Of a stretch of 64,000 nt of DNA, positions 17,994-27,977 are shown piece by piece; position 1 is the stretch's first letter, and each line of letters begins with the position of its first letter. The translations under genes were made by a program, and so were the position numbers. Origin of the DNA: Aldehydirespirator sp965116965 (GTDB taxonomy: Bacteria > Actinomycetota > Acidimicrobiia > Acidimicrobiales > Aldehydirespiratoraceae); the NCBI GenBank assembly GCA_965116965.1, contig OZ220743.1, forward strand, positions 2,542,001 through 2,606,000, in the 5' to 3' direction. The notes beneath the pieces are model-generated. The model saw only the letters and a program-made list of their open reading frames with translations, made no database searches and was not told where the DNA came from.

Positions 17994-18028
17994 CCCCGCC
18001 TTCCCGGCCCGTGCCGGGAATGGCGGGG
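17994..18028 (+). repeat. Recurring two-part hairpin, copy A
   Basis: CCCCGCC pairs with GGCGGGG. Inside lies a TT/AAT asymmetric internal loop and an inner stem CCCGGC/GCCGGG with a four-base loop. The same structure recurs at 27625-27658 and 38686-38718, with a related 3' tail (ATTTATCGTATTGGAGG here). It lies 28 bp before the NYN gene start, in its leader. No T-run follows, so it is not a classical terminator. Confidence 0.75.
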
Positions 18029-18056
18029 ATTTATCGTATTGGAGGTACCAGGCATC

Positions 18057-18701
18057 GTGACCCGCGTTTCGGTCTTCATCGACTACCAGAACGTCTACCA
18101 CTGCGCCCGCGAGGCCTTCGGCGATCCGCAGACCGATCCGCCCGTCTTCGGGCACGTCCGACCTCATCGGCTCGGCTTGCTTCTGAAGCAGCTTGGCGAG
18201 AAGGTGGATCCAGCACGCGAACTCGTCGCCGTTACCGTCTATCGCGGCAAGCCGGGCACCAAGAGCCATCCTCGCCTTCAGTCGGCGTTCACCCGGCAGG
18301 TCGCCGCGTGGATGGCCCTGCCCCTCACTACGGTCAAGACGCGCCCCCTCCGCTACGAGCCAATCGAGTGGTCGTCCGGTCAACCCACGAAATGGCGGGC
18401 AAGGGAGAAGGGCATCGACGTGCTCATGGCTCTTGACATGGCACTCGGTGCCCGTGACGATCGCTACGACGTCGCAGTCATCGCCTCGGCTGACACAGAT
18501 CTGATTCCTGCAATCGATGTAGCGCTACAGGCCGGCAAGCGGGTCGAGACGGCGACATGGCACAGCCGCGCCCTGCCTACCAATCCGTTGAAGGCCTCAG
18601 CCGGGAAGCTCTGGAACCACTGGCTGGACCGACAGCGCTTCGAGTATGTCCGCGACGACACTGACTACCTCACGAATGCCCGCGACCGGCCTTCTACATA
18701 G
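18057..18701 (+). CDS. NYN-domain (PIN-like) ribonuclease
   Basis: A 214-aa protein with the NYN fold, a metal-dependent RNase family related to PIN. Acidic motifs are in order: FIDYQNVY near the N-terminus, KGIDVLMALDM in the middle, and SADTDLIPAI toward the end. GTG 18057 is chosen as start, with GGAGG 11 bp upstream. No antitoxin or immunity gene is adjacent. The leader carries the recurring hairpin, which could be a target or regulatory element. Confidence 0.83.
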   Translation: MTRVSVFIDYQNVYHCAREAFGDPQTDPPVFGHVRPHRLGLLLKQLGEKVDPARELVAVTVYRGKPGTKSHPRLQSAFTRQVAAWMALPLTTVKTRPLRYEPIEWSSGQPTKWRAREKGIDVLMALDMALGARDDRYDVAVIASADTDLIPAIDVALQAGKRVETATWHSRALPTNPLKASAGKLWNHWLDRQRFEYVRDDTDYLTNARDRPST

Positions 18702-18789
18702 TGGACCGGGCGTGAATGGCGAGTGCGGTCCCAAGAGACGGCTTGCTCCCCTGGAAGAGGGTGAAATGGAACTTGACCGCCACACTAAG

Positions 18790-20399
18790 CCTGGATCCAC
18801 CGTTTTGGGTTTTGGTGGCGGGGGTGTGGTGTTGGTGGTGCGGGTTTGGTGTTGTGTGTGGCCGCGGTCGGGGGTTGGGGCGCGTCGGGGCGTGCCGGGT
18901 GGGGCCGGGGGGTGGGTGTCGGGTTGGTGGCGCTGGGCTGTTGTGGGGTGCGTCGGGCCCCTGGTGGGGCGGGTTCAGCCTGAGGGGCCCGGCAGTGCTC
19001 GCAGGGTTTTGAGGGTGGTGTGGAACTGGTCGGCCCATGGCCAGCGGGCCGCGAATCGCAGGGTGGGTCGGCCGGATCGGTTGGCGAGCACTGCGGGGAG
19101 GGCGAACAGGCGGGTTCGTCGGGTGCGTGAGGTGGTGGGGGCGTGGTGGGCGAGCAGGCTGGTCCAGGTGCTGATGTTGTGGGCGAGCACGGCGCAGGCG
19201 AGCCAGGCGCAGTTGGCGCCGTAGTGCCCTGAGGGGACGTGTTCGAGCCCGGCGCCGTCTTTGAGGTCTCTGATGGCGAGCTCGATGGTGGCGTGTTGGC
19301 GGTGGAAGGCGTCCGCGGCGACGGTGTCGAGGTCGTCGCGGTCGGTGATGAAGGCGTGGTGGCGCCAGTCGGGCCACAGCCGGCGCTGGGCTTGGCCGCG
19401 CAGGCGGGTGCGGCGCACCACAAGGCGGACTTCGCGCTCGTCGCCGGCGGTGTAGGTGGTCTCTGCTACCTGGGCCTCTCCGCCGGCGGTGTAGGCGATG
19501 GCCTGCCAGTCGGACTCGGCGATGGCGGCGATAGCGGCTTTGACCTTGGGGATCTGGCGCACGGTGATCGACCATCTCACGTTGTGGGCGCCGAGGCAGT
19601 CGATGAGCTTCCAGGACCAGAACCCCGAGTCGGCGCGCACGGTCATCGCGCCGGCGGCGCCGGCGCGTCGGGCGACGGCGAGGACCTCCGACACGAAGCG
19701 CAGCACGCCCCTCGCGGTATGCGCGGAACCCTTGCGCATCCTCGCGAACAGGACCTCACCGGTGCCCGCCCGGGTGGCCAGCAGCGGGTGATAGCCCAGC
19801 TCGCCGGTGTGGCCGTAGGCGGCGCCCTGCTTCTGTTTGCCGTGGACCTCACAGACCGTGGAGTCCAAGTCCACCACCAGCGGCCCCGACCCCGGACCCG
19901 CGCCCAGGCCCCAGGCCCGAGCCAGCACACGAGACGCCACCGCCTCAAGCTGGCGGACGTGGCCGAACGTGAAGGACCGCAAGAACGTGCCCACAGTCGA
20001 CGGCGCCGCCACCCGAAACCCCAGCACCCGCTCGGTGGCCCCGGCGCGCAGCATGCCCACATGGTCGATGCAAGTCCCCCCGGCCAGCATCGCCGCCACC
20101 AGCGTCAACACCTTGCGGCCCGGGTTCGCCGAACCGGTCCCCACCCACCTCTCCACCAGCGCCCCGAGCCCCAGGCGCGCCATCAACGTCGCCGGTGCCA
20201 ACAGCCCCGCACAAGCCACCATCCCCCCATGATCAAAGGTCACTTGCAACCGGTCGATACTGTGAGATGATCCACTCATAGAAAGTGCCTCCCGTCGTGG
20301 CGGGTCCGTTGACCTAGGACATCAACAGACTCCCACCTCAGGAGGCCTTTCTGGTGGACGCGGCCACCCCACAGACCTCACCGCACCGGTGGATCCAGG
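18790..20399 (-). mobile_element. IS1380-family insertion sequence, complete
   Basis: 1610-bp element with terminal inverted repeats CCTGGATCCACCG (18790-18802) and CGGTGGATCCAGG (20387-20399), flanked by a 5-bp CTAAG duplication on both sides (18785-18789, 20400-20404). The family normally makes 4-5 bp duplications. It carries an intact transposase. A ~170-bp G/T-rich tail lies downstream of the gene. Confidence 0.92.
18975..20279 (-). CDS. IS1380-family transposase
   Basis: DDE transposase of 434 aa, a usual length for IS1380. Recognised by DLDSTVCEVHGKQKQGA (first catalytic aspartate), VRADSGFWSW (second) and the C-terminal IRDLKDGAGLEH region with its glutamate-containing helix. The frame is open and the element ends are intact, so it may be active. 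Confidence 0.92.
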   Translation of the reverse strand: MSGSSHSIDRLQVTFDHGGMVACAGLLAPATLMARLGLGALVERWVGTGSANPGRKVLTLVAAMLAGGTCIDHVGMLRAGATERVLGFRVAAPSTVGTFLRSFTFGHVRQLEAVASRVLARAWGLGAGPGSGPLVVDLDSTVCEVHGKQKQGAAYGHTGELGYHPLLATRAGTGEVLFARMRKGSAHTARGVLRFVSEVLAVARRAGAAGAMTVRADSGFWSWKLIDCLGAHNVRWSITVRQIPKVKAAIAAIAESDWQAIAYTAGGEAQVAETTYTAGDEREVRLVVRRTRLRGQAQRRLWPDWRHHAFITDRDDLDTVAADAFHRQHATIELAIRDLKDGAGLEHVPSGHYGANCAWLACAVLAHNISTWTSLLAHHAPTTSRTRRTRLFALPAVLANRSGRPTLRFAARWPWADQFHTTLKTLRALPGPSG

Positions 20400-20484
20400 C
20401 TAAGGCACAGAACAAAGATGGTGGCGTCCCATCGCCGGTGTAATAGCGGCACAGGCGTAGGTTCCTTCAACAAGTTGCCTACTC

Positions 20485-20868
20485 AACGTGCTGGCCAAGG
20501 TCCCCGCCGAGCGCCGCGACGAGCTCAAGGCCGAGTTCTGGGCGATCTTCGACCTGCCCGAGCACACCGAGCCCGGCGAGGCGGCCGTGCGCACAGCGCA
20601 AGCTGAAGTCGACGCCTTCGCCCGCCGCCACGAGCGCGAGTTCCCCGCCGCGACCGAATGCCTGCTCGATGACCGCCAGGCCCTCACCGCCCACCTGAGG
20701 TTCCCCGCGAGCACTGGCGCAGGATCCGACACACCAACCTCATCGAGCGCACCTTCGGCGAGACCCGCCGACGAGTCAAAGTCATCGGCCGGCTCCCCGG
20801 AGAGGCCTCCTGCCTCACACTCGTGCGGGCCGTGCTCGACCGGGCCTCACAAGGCTGGCTTGTTGCCG
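20485..20868 (+). pseudogene. IS256-family transposase remnant
   Basis: The C-terminal third of an IS256-type (Mutator-like) transposase. It begins in mid-protein (LAKVPAERRDELKAEFW) and shifts frame near 20702, where IERTFGETRRRVKVIG continues in a different frame. The 5' two thirds are missing. It lies just right of the IS1380 element and abuts a HEPN-type fragment on the other strand. Confidence 0.75.
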
Positions 20869-20879
20869 ACAGGGCAGCC

Positions 20880-21209
20880 GATCGAAACGAGCCCGAATGC
20901 GCGATCAGGTTGCGCTGGTTGTAGAGCCGGCGCAGGGACTCCGTGACGTACAGACGGATGCGCTGAAGTTCGTCGGAGGGATTCCTCAAGATGGCGATAA
21001 TGCGGTTCTGTGCAGCGACGTCGCTGCCGTGCGTCAGCGCAAGCTGCCCGCCGGAACTCAGGTGGCTGGCCACCAACTTCACTCTCGCATAGTTGGACTC
21101 TGCTGCTTCGAGCGACTGGGTCAGCGTGTCGTCGGCGGCGCGCATGTGTCGGTGGGCAAGAGGTGTCAACTCGGCGCGGGGCAACGAACAGGTCACGAGC
21201 CCCGGGTAC
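20880..21209 (-). pseudogene. HEPN-domain (ApeA-like) fragment
   Basis: About 110 codons on the minus strand, containing SLRRLYNQRNLIAHSGSF. R-N-L-I-A-H fits the Rx4-6H catalytic motif of HEPN ribonucleases, and the helical sequence before it fits ApeA-like HEPN domains. Both ends are lost: the C-terminus runs into the IS256 remnant, the N-terminus into the DUF1156 fragment. Probably part of an abandoned anti-phage RNase. Confidence 0.55.
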
Positions 21210-21212
21210 CGA

Positions 21213-21911
21213 ATGCGCGACCTTGCAGAGTTGTTCACGCCGAGGCAGTTGACGGCGCTGACGACGTTCTGTGATCTTCTCGGCGAGGTCGCGGACTATG
21301 TGGTGACGGATGCCGTCGCTGCGGGCATGGATGACGATGGAGTACGGCTGCGGGACGGCGGCCGGGGCGCGCAGGCGTATGCGGACGCGGTCGTCACCTA
21401 TCTGGCTTTCGCCATCGATAAGTGCACGAATCTCTGGTCGAACATCGTCACATGGATGAATGATCGTGGAGCGTTCCGTGAAGTGTTCGCTCGCCAAGCG
21501 ATTCCTATGACATGGGATTTTGCGGAAGCTTCTTTGGCCGGCATCGAGACGGCTGGCATCGGTGAGGCCCGCGCTGGCAAGTTCCGCCTCTATGAGCGCG
21601 GCGAGCTCGATCCGGAGTGGTCGCCGTTGCACGACGAGCGGCTCACAGTGTGGGAGGCCACCCAGCACTTGGCCGCGGCCCCGGAGCGCTCGGAGTCCGA
21701 AGCCGCCGAGTTGCTGCACGCTCTCGGCGGCTACGGCGATCGGGCCCGCCAGCTTGCCTACCTGCTGTATCAGAAGGCCAACGACCAGGGCTGGGCCTCA
21801 GAGGCCGGGGCCTACAACAGCCTCATCGCTGTCTGGCCCAGCCTTCGCACCGGTGCTGCGTCCGTCGCAGCCGCCGCCTCGGCCCCCTCCCAAGGGAACC
21901 TGCCGGTGTGA
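21213..21911 (+). pseudogene. DUF1156-type DNA methylase, gutted fragment
   Basis: About 233 codons. FTPRQLTALTTFCDLLGEV and ADAVVTYLAFAIDK match the mid-region of DUF1156 (anti-phage-associated) methylases, and RLTVWEATQHL with AGAYNSLIAVWP matches their C-terminus. The segment between, which should contain DPPY and the AdoMet site, is deleted after TWDFAEASLAG. The N-terminal half is also gone. It is still an open frame but cannot be catalytic. Confidence 0.65.
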
Positions 21912-21971
21912 GGACCGGCAGCTACGATTCCTCGACATGCTGATGGCTGTGACCTTGAGGAGCGGCGCAGG

Positions 21972-22166
21972 TTGGCGTCTTCTGCACCCCCAGACTTCAA
22001 GGAGCAGTTGGTGACGCCGGAGACTGAGGACTTCTGGATCAAGCGGTCGTTGGAGGAGTTGGCCGCGGCGCAGGGCGTGGAGGTGGTCGAGTCCATTGAG
22101 GTACTTCAGGACAACACCATCTCGGACGAGGAAGCCGAAGCCTTCCTCTCCGCGCTCGGATTGTGA
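21972..22166 (+). CDS. Small acidic protein, antitoxin-like
   Basis: A 64-aa frame from TTG 21972 with GAGG 11 bp upstream. It has FWIKRSLEELAAAQGV and a strongly acidic C-terminus, SDEEAEAFLSALGL. The pattern resembles short actinobacterial antitoxin-like proteins, but no partner toxin is adjacent and the start codon is weak. It lies 60 bp after the DUF1156 fragment. Confidence 0.45.
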   Translation: MASSAPPDFKEQLVTPETEDFWIKRSLEELAAAQGVEVVESIEVLQDNTISDEEAEAFLSALGL

Positions 22167-22469
22167 ACCGGGTCCCAGTTCCCGGCTTGTTTCCGCGGTA
22201 ATCGGGCTCCGCGAACGCGGCGTGGCAGCCGACGCGATCAAGACCAGAGGCTCGTAACCCAGCTCCCCACGATGGCGTCGCGTAGGCGCCCAGCATCCGA
22301 TTCCGTGAGCGGGATGTGGACCTCGCCAGCGGGATCGCCCGGCTGGTTGAATCGAATGTTCGGGAAGGCACCCAACAGGCCCTGATCATCGCTCGTAGCC
22401 CGAAGGTGAAGCCTTGACCTCCCAGGACGTCGGGTACTACGCAGGCGAACCATGGGGAGATCGACCGGG
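22167..22469. other. No supported gene
   Basis: A minus-strand stretch at 22238-22440 (GAFPNIRFNQPGDPAGEVHI) looks protein-like and may be the end of a broken gene. It has no start, no recognisable family and no intact neighbour. Nothing else is seen. Confidence 0.4.
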
Positions 22470-22769
22470 TCACGAGAACGGTCCATGGCCGCAGGGACAT
22501 GGAACCAGCCTGCTACGGGCGACGGCTTCGCGAATCCATGAGGAGACGGAACGGCCGTCGGCGGTGGCAGCCGCCTTGACCTGCTCGAGGGTCTCGGGTG
22601 GGAGTCGCACGGGCACGGGAGCGGTCATCGGCTGCTTGCGCCGCCGGACAGGCCCCTGTGGCACCAGGTTCTCGGGCCTGCAGTAGAACTCGTGCTCCTC
22701 CTCGGGCGTCATCTCTCGCATGGGCGTCAGGGACTCGACCGGCCTGCGGTGGGGCTGCTCATCTCCCAT
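22470..22769 (-). CDS. Ribbon-helix-helix DNA-binding protein, antitoxin-like
   Basis: A 99-aa protein. The C-terminal part (VPVRLPPETLEQVKAAA, then SVSSWIREAVARS) is a typical ribbon-helix-helix unit. The N-terminal arm is proline- and glutamate-rich with EEEHEFYCRPENLVP. ATG 22769 is the best start. It may be an antitoxin whose toxin has been lost, since the adjacent gene encodes a second DNA-binding protein rather than a toxin. Confidence 0.6.
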   Translation of the reverse strand: MGDEQPHRRPVESLTPMREMTPEEEHEFYCRPENLVPQGPVRRRKQPMTAPVPVRLPPETLEQVKAAATADGRSVSSWIREAVARSRLVPCPCGHGPFS

Positions 22770-22810
22770 TCTCGGACAACTAGGCGGCGGTCTGCGTGGA
22801 CCGACGCCGG

Positions 22811-23110
22811 TCAGGAGTTTGAGCTGGGCGCCACGACTCGGCGGGCATCGGTTGAAGCGGCTTGGAGACGCTGCGCCTGCTGGCTCGTGATTCCGAGGAT
22901 CGCACCGATGCGCTCCCATGAGGTGCCCTGCTCACGGGCTCCTCGGAGAACCTGAACGGCGTGCTCGTCGCGGCAGTCTCGGCCTCTGGCGGCTCGTGCC
23001 AGCAGGTACTCGGCGGCTGGCACCTCCTGAGCCTCGGCCGGGTCGAAGGCCTCGAAACGGCCAGCCAGTTCCTCCGCGTCCTTGAGGATCTCCTCGCGGG
23101 TCCACTTCAC
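22811..23110 (-). CDS. Helix-turn-helix protein, antitoxin-like
   Basis: A 99-aa frame from GTG 23110, with GGAG about 9 bp upstream. The N-terminus KWTREEILKDAEELA and the C-terminal helix-turn-helix SWERIGAILGITSQQAQRL match a common small actinobacterial regulator type often found in toxin-antitoxin pairs. A run of ten C residues (23150-23159) lies just upstream and is a likely site of length error. Confidence 0.62.
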   Translation of the reverse strand: MKWTREEILKDAEELAGRFEAFDPAEAQEVPAAEYLLARAARGRDCRDEHAVQVLRGAREQGTSWERIGAILGITSQQAQRLQAASTDARRVVAPSSNS

Positions 23111-23278
23111 GGCAACCACTCCAGGAACCTTGGCTTTGTGCACTGCGGACCCCCCCCCCGGCCGGCGCCCGGCAGAAAATGTCAGGCCGGCCACGAGCCG
23201 CCGACTTCCTGATCAGCGCCGGCTTCGACAGTGCGTTCACCTCGGTGTGGGCAGATCGTCCTCGGCTCGGCGCTCATC

Positions 23279-23602
23279 TCAGTCGTGGTCCAGATCGCCC
23301 AGGATTGTCTCAAGATCCTGCGTATAGGCAAGGAGACGGACCACATCGACGTGATCGGCTCGCTCAAAGTAGAACCAGCCGCACGGAAACGTCGCCAGCC
23401 GACGGGACCGTAGGCCGTCGACCCCGCACATCTTGCCGATCCGCGGTGAGCCGATGCCAGGCATACGCTCGATCAGGCGCAACGACTCGATCGCGGCATC
23501 GAAGAAGCGTTGACCGAGGGCATCGCCGCCCTCGTGCCGGTAGTACCCGCTGCGCTCGACTAGGTCGGGCTCGGCGAGTGGGCGTAGCCGGACCTCGCTC
23601 AC
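23279..23602 (-). CDS. parE: ParE-like toxin (RelE/ParE superfamily)
   Basis: A 107-aa toxin. The fold is suggested by RLRPLAEPDLVERSGYYRHEG, then SLRLIERMPGIGSPRIG, and a C-terminal FYFERADHVDVVRLLAYTQD, all typical of ParE/RelE. GTG 23602 overlaps the antitoxin stop (GTGA). Action on gyrase (ParE) rather than mRNA (RelE) is assumed from the ParD partner. Confidence 0.8.
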   Translation of the reverse strand: MSEVRLRPLAEPDLVERSGYYRHEGGDALGQRFFDAAIESLRLIERMPGIGSPRIGKMCGVDGLRSRRLATFPCGWFYFERADHVDVVRLLAYTQDLETILGDLDHD

Positions 23603-23850
23603 ACCGCTCGGCCGAGCGCCCGAGCGCGGAGATCGTCGATGACATCGGATGTCAATGTACGGCCCTCGCCCGATTCGAGCCCGTCGGCGATCAGCAGGCG
23701 GAAGCGACGCGCTGCCTCGGCTTGCTGATCGCGCCGGATGAGGTCGCGCAGGTACTCGCTGGTGTTGCCGTACTCGCCGCCTCGAACGCGCTCGTCGATG
23801 TAGCTGCGCATCGATTCGGGAAGAGCGAAGCTCATCGTGTTCCGGCTCAC
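23599..23850 (-). CDS. parD: ParD-like antitoxin
   Basis: An 83-aa antitoxin with the ParD ribbon-helix-helix N-terminus MSFALPESMRSYIDERV and GEYGNTSEYLRDLIRRD. It precedes and overlaps the toxin gene by 4 bp. The palindrome upstream is the likely autoregulatory site. Confidence 0.85.
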   Translation of the reverse strand: MSRNTMSFALPESMRSYIDERVRGGEYGNTSEYLRDLIRRDQQAEAARRFRLLIADGLESGEGRTLTSDVIDDLRARALGRAV

Positions 23851-23871
23851 AGCACCATCTTGCCCGACTTA

Positions 23872-23882
23872 ACAACAGTTGT
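23872..23882 (-). promoter_or_regulatory. Candidate ParD operator
   Basis: Perfect 11-bp palindrome ACAAC-A-GTTGT lies 21 bp upstream of parD in an otherwise GC-rich stretch. ParD proteins repress their own operon from such sites. Confidence 0.45.
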
Positions 23883-24197
23883 CAACATCCGACGGCCCGC
23901 TGAGGCGGGACGGGAAGTTCCGCTCCGGTGCCAGCAATTCCTGCTCGCTGTCGTCGACTCTAGTAAGCGACACCGCTGGCAGGCGCTCGACCTAGCGAGT
24001 CGGAGCCCTAGGTCTTGCTGGCGTAGGCCGCCGGGAATCCGTAGGTCTATTGTCGGCGGGAAGGTCTGGCAGTGTCATCGGGCTGACTAGTGCTGTGTCG
24101 TCGAAATGGCTAGGGCAGCGCAGCAGGACCGACACCCTGCTTGGGAGCGCTCTGGACGCCCCGACCATTTCAGCGACGGACCACTAGGGGAAGAGGA
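23883..24197. other. No gene; leader of the EthD copy
   Basis: No coding sequence is supported. The segment GGTCTATTGTCGGCGGG near 24042-24060 is also found near 14737-14756 ahead of the other EthD copy, so the duplicated block extends upstream of the gene. Confidence 0.5.
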
Positions 24198-24891
24198 ATG
24201 GGTGTGCAGAAGTACGTGCTGTTGCTGGATGCTGACCACGCCGTTACGGCGGGTGAGCGCGCCGGTGTCGTGGGGCGGCTGGTCGAGAGTGCTGGCGGAG
24301 CCGCCGGGTTGGTCGAGCTGACGGTCAGCGGTCTGAACGATTCGCTCACGGGTCCTGCCGAGACCATTGCGGTGGTGCAGGCTTGGATCGATGACTCCGC
24401 TGGCACTGATGCGGGATCGGTTCTTGGTCATCTGACCGGCTCGGTGGATGCGAGGGTGTCGAGTTGGCTGGTTGAGGAGATCGTGTTTCTGGCGCCGGTT
24501 GATCGCAGGGTGTCGGGGGCGCATTCGCGGCTCAACCTGTTCGGGACGGCTGCCAAGCGGGAGGACTTCACCGCCGAGGGGTTCTTCGACTATTGGAAGA
24601 CGGTGCACGCACCCATCTCCTCGTCGATCCCGGGCAGTTCCGGCTATGTCGTGTCCCGGGTCCGCGAGACGGTGAGCATGCCGGTGGAGCGCACCGTCGA
24701 CGCGTTCATCGAGCTGTGGTACCCGAGCCGCGACCACCACGCCAGCGCCAACGAGCATCCGCTCGCCGCCAAGGCCTGGAGGACGTCCCCAACTACGCCC
24801 GCACCGACGGCCAGTTCTGGCTGACCCACGAGCACGTGGTCATCGAACCGCCCGGCACCGGCCCGGGCATGTTCGACTCCGACGGCGACTG

Positions 24892-24892
<1 letters not shown>
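24198..24892 (+). pseudogene. EthD-domain protein with one frameshift
   Basis: About 231 aa if repaired. It has an unassigned N-terminal half and an EthD-type ferredoxin-like domain (FFDYWKTVHAP, then IPGSSGYVVSRV). EthD proteins are small partners in oxidative degradation pathways. A one-base shift near 24775 breaks the frame; the second frame continues as DVPNYARTDGQFWLTHEH and ends at TGA 24890-24892, overlapping the aminotransferase ATG by one base. It is the longest of the EthD copies here and shows what the 14786 fragment lost. Confidence 0.78.
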
Positions 24893-26059
<1,167 letters not shown>

Positions 26060-26249
26060 GCCCTGGCGGCAAACGGCAGCACGATCTTCCTGACTGATCC
26101 AGGCGGAGACGTTGCGTCCGGCAGTCTCTCCGTCGCGTCGCCGCAATTGGCATCCGCCAACGTGATCACCAACGCTTGGCGACCCACCGGAGTCATTCGT
26201 GGAATACCGGGATACAACAAATGTCATAGGGGAGTGAGACACTTGAGGC

Positions 26250-27190
26250 ATGGCTAGGAAAACCGAGCGGACCGGTCGGCTGGATTGGATGGTGTCGAGC
26301 ATGATTGAGGCAGTCAGCCCGGACTCGCCGCAGTACGAGCGAGTCGTCGAGTTGGGAAACGCCAACAGCTCAACCCTCGGCTTCTTGCCGTACGAAGCGA
26401 TCAAGCAGGCCGCCGCAGACGGCAGGGTGCTCGCGTGCGTCGAAGACGGCGTCATCAAGGGCTACACGCTCTTCGGGAAGAGGGCCAGGACGGGAGACAT
26501 CTCGTTGACCCATCTGTGCGTTGATCGCAACGAGCGGGGGCGGGGGATCGCAGGCGAGCTAGTAGAGGGCATCGTCAAGCGCAACCCGCACCGAGCGGGG
26601 ATCCGCCTGTCGTGCCGCAAGGACTACGAGGCGCACACGATGTGGCCAAACCAGTGGCGGACCGGCGACCATCGTCGTGGATGACCAGACCCATCCATCA
26701 GTCGAACGAGCTCTACGCGACGAGGGGTTCAGATCTGGGGGGTCCGCATGGATGGCAGACGTTCGGACCGCCATCCATGAAACAGGCGGTGCGTTGCCGC
26801 CAGAGCTGGATCAAGTCGGTTGGGACCGGCTGACGGCTCACCTGGTCCGAGACTACGAGAGGTATACGTGGCCCTCGAAGGTGTTCAGTGGAAACGTCTC
26901 GACCTATGTCGTGCCGATTAGGCCGGAGTACGCCCGCGTCATCCTCGGGTATGAGGAGCCCCAAGGACGGCTAATGGAGCTGCATCCTCGAGCGGCCGGC
27001 GCCCGTGACAACACCTACTACATGTCGCCGCGCTACTTCATTGAGGCGCCTGCGAGGATCATCTGGTGGGTCTCCGGCGGAGGGCCGCTCGGAGGATCTG
27101 CGGGCGAAGCCAAGAGCCTTCCGCCCACCGCAGAGCTACGCCTACGTCGACAGCAAGACCGGTGCCCAACTCATGCGGATGGCCGCTTAG
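26250..27190 (+). pseudogene. GNAT-PIN/ASCH deletion derivative (second copy)
   Basis: A diverged copy of 5602-8041 with two large deletions. It opens intact (MARKTERTGRLDW, then GNAT with RGRGIA) but at about 26650 jumps from AHTMWP to the equivalent of 6837, removing the GNAT end, the whole PIN domain and most of the second GNAT-like domain. It continues through the ASCH-like part (PIRPEYARVIL) to about 27090, then jumps to the last ~28 codons of the separate ASCH gene, ending with TAG at 27188-27190. Short shared sequence at the first joint suggests microhomology-type deletion. Not functional. Confidence 0.88.
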
Positions 27191-27214
27191 TCCGGGCGCC
27201 CCGAGACGTCGCCC

Positions 27215-27581
27215 TCCCGGCCCGCTCGACACCCCCATGTCGCTGGCGCTGCTGGGCAGCGAGGAGGCCATGCAGGCCGCCCGGGAGAACTGGCCCATCG
27301 TCCCCATGAACCGCCTCGGCTCACCCACCGAGATCGCCGGCACCTACGCCTACCTGGCCTCCGCCGACGGCGCCTACACCACCGGCCAGAACATAATCGT
27401 CGACGGCGGCACCCCACACCGTTGACCGAGAGGTCCTACAGCGGACGCTTCCTCGTGCGCGTGCCACCGGAGACCCATCGCTAACTGGTGGTGCGAGCAG
27501 CCGAGAGCGGCGTCAGCCTCAACCGCCTCGTCAGTTCTCTGTTGGCCGACTGATCCAGGCACGCGCGACGTTTCAGCCTCT
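27215..27581 (+). pseudogene. SDR-hicB fused remnant
   Basis: 27215-27412 is nearly identical to the SDR C-terminus at 15873-16066, and 27413-27581 to the hicB 3' end and flank at 16600-16769. The ~530 bp between, including hicA, is deleted. The hicB part carries an in-frame TAA where the intact copy has CAA. Homology to the 16-kb copy ends at CCTCTA, exactly where that copy carries the IS5 insertion. Confidence 0.88.
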
Positions 27582-27624
27582 AACGTCGCCGAACACGATG
27601 CCGTGCTAGTGCGCGGGCACTGCT

Positions 27625-27658
27625 CCCCGCCTTCCCGGTTGAGCCGGGAATGGCGGGG
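27625..27658 (+). repeat. Recurring two-part hairpin, copy B
   Basis: CCCCGCC/GGCGGGG outer stem, TT/AAT internal loop, CCCGG/CCGGG inner stem with loop TTGAG. The 3' tail CATATTCGTTTGTGG resembles that of copy A. It lies 36 bp before the start of the interrupted ASCH copy. Confidence 0.75.
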
Positions 27659-27874
27659 CATATTCGTTTGTGGAAGAGCAAGGATGAGAAGCGATGACGA
27701 CTGAAGTGCCGGGCCTTGATCCAGACCGGATGGTTGTCCTGTCTCTGAGGCCGAGGTTCGCGGAAGCCATTCTTGCGGGCGTCAAGACCGTTGAACTGCG
27801 TCGCACGGAGCCGAAGATCGTGGTCCCGACACGGGCACTCCTGTATGCAGCCTCCCCGGTGCGAGCACTGCTAG

Positions 27875-27973
27875 GAGACTGCTGAGTAATGCGATTTTGG
27901 AGCAGCATGCAAGCCTCTGACCTGGGGTTTTGCAATTGAGATTTGCGCGATTTGGGAGTTGCTCACTAGTCTC
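27875..27973. mobile_element. 99-bp miniature element with IS1182-type ends
   Basis: Starts GAGACTGCTGAGTAA and ends TTGCTCACTAGTCTC, so its ends are inverted repeats closely matching those of the adjacent IS1182. CTAG lies on both sides (27871-27874, 27974-27977). It has no coding capacity and was probably mobilised by the IS1182 transposase. Confidence 0.75.
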
Positions 27974-27977
27974 CTAG

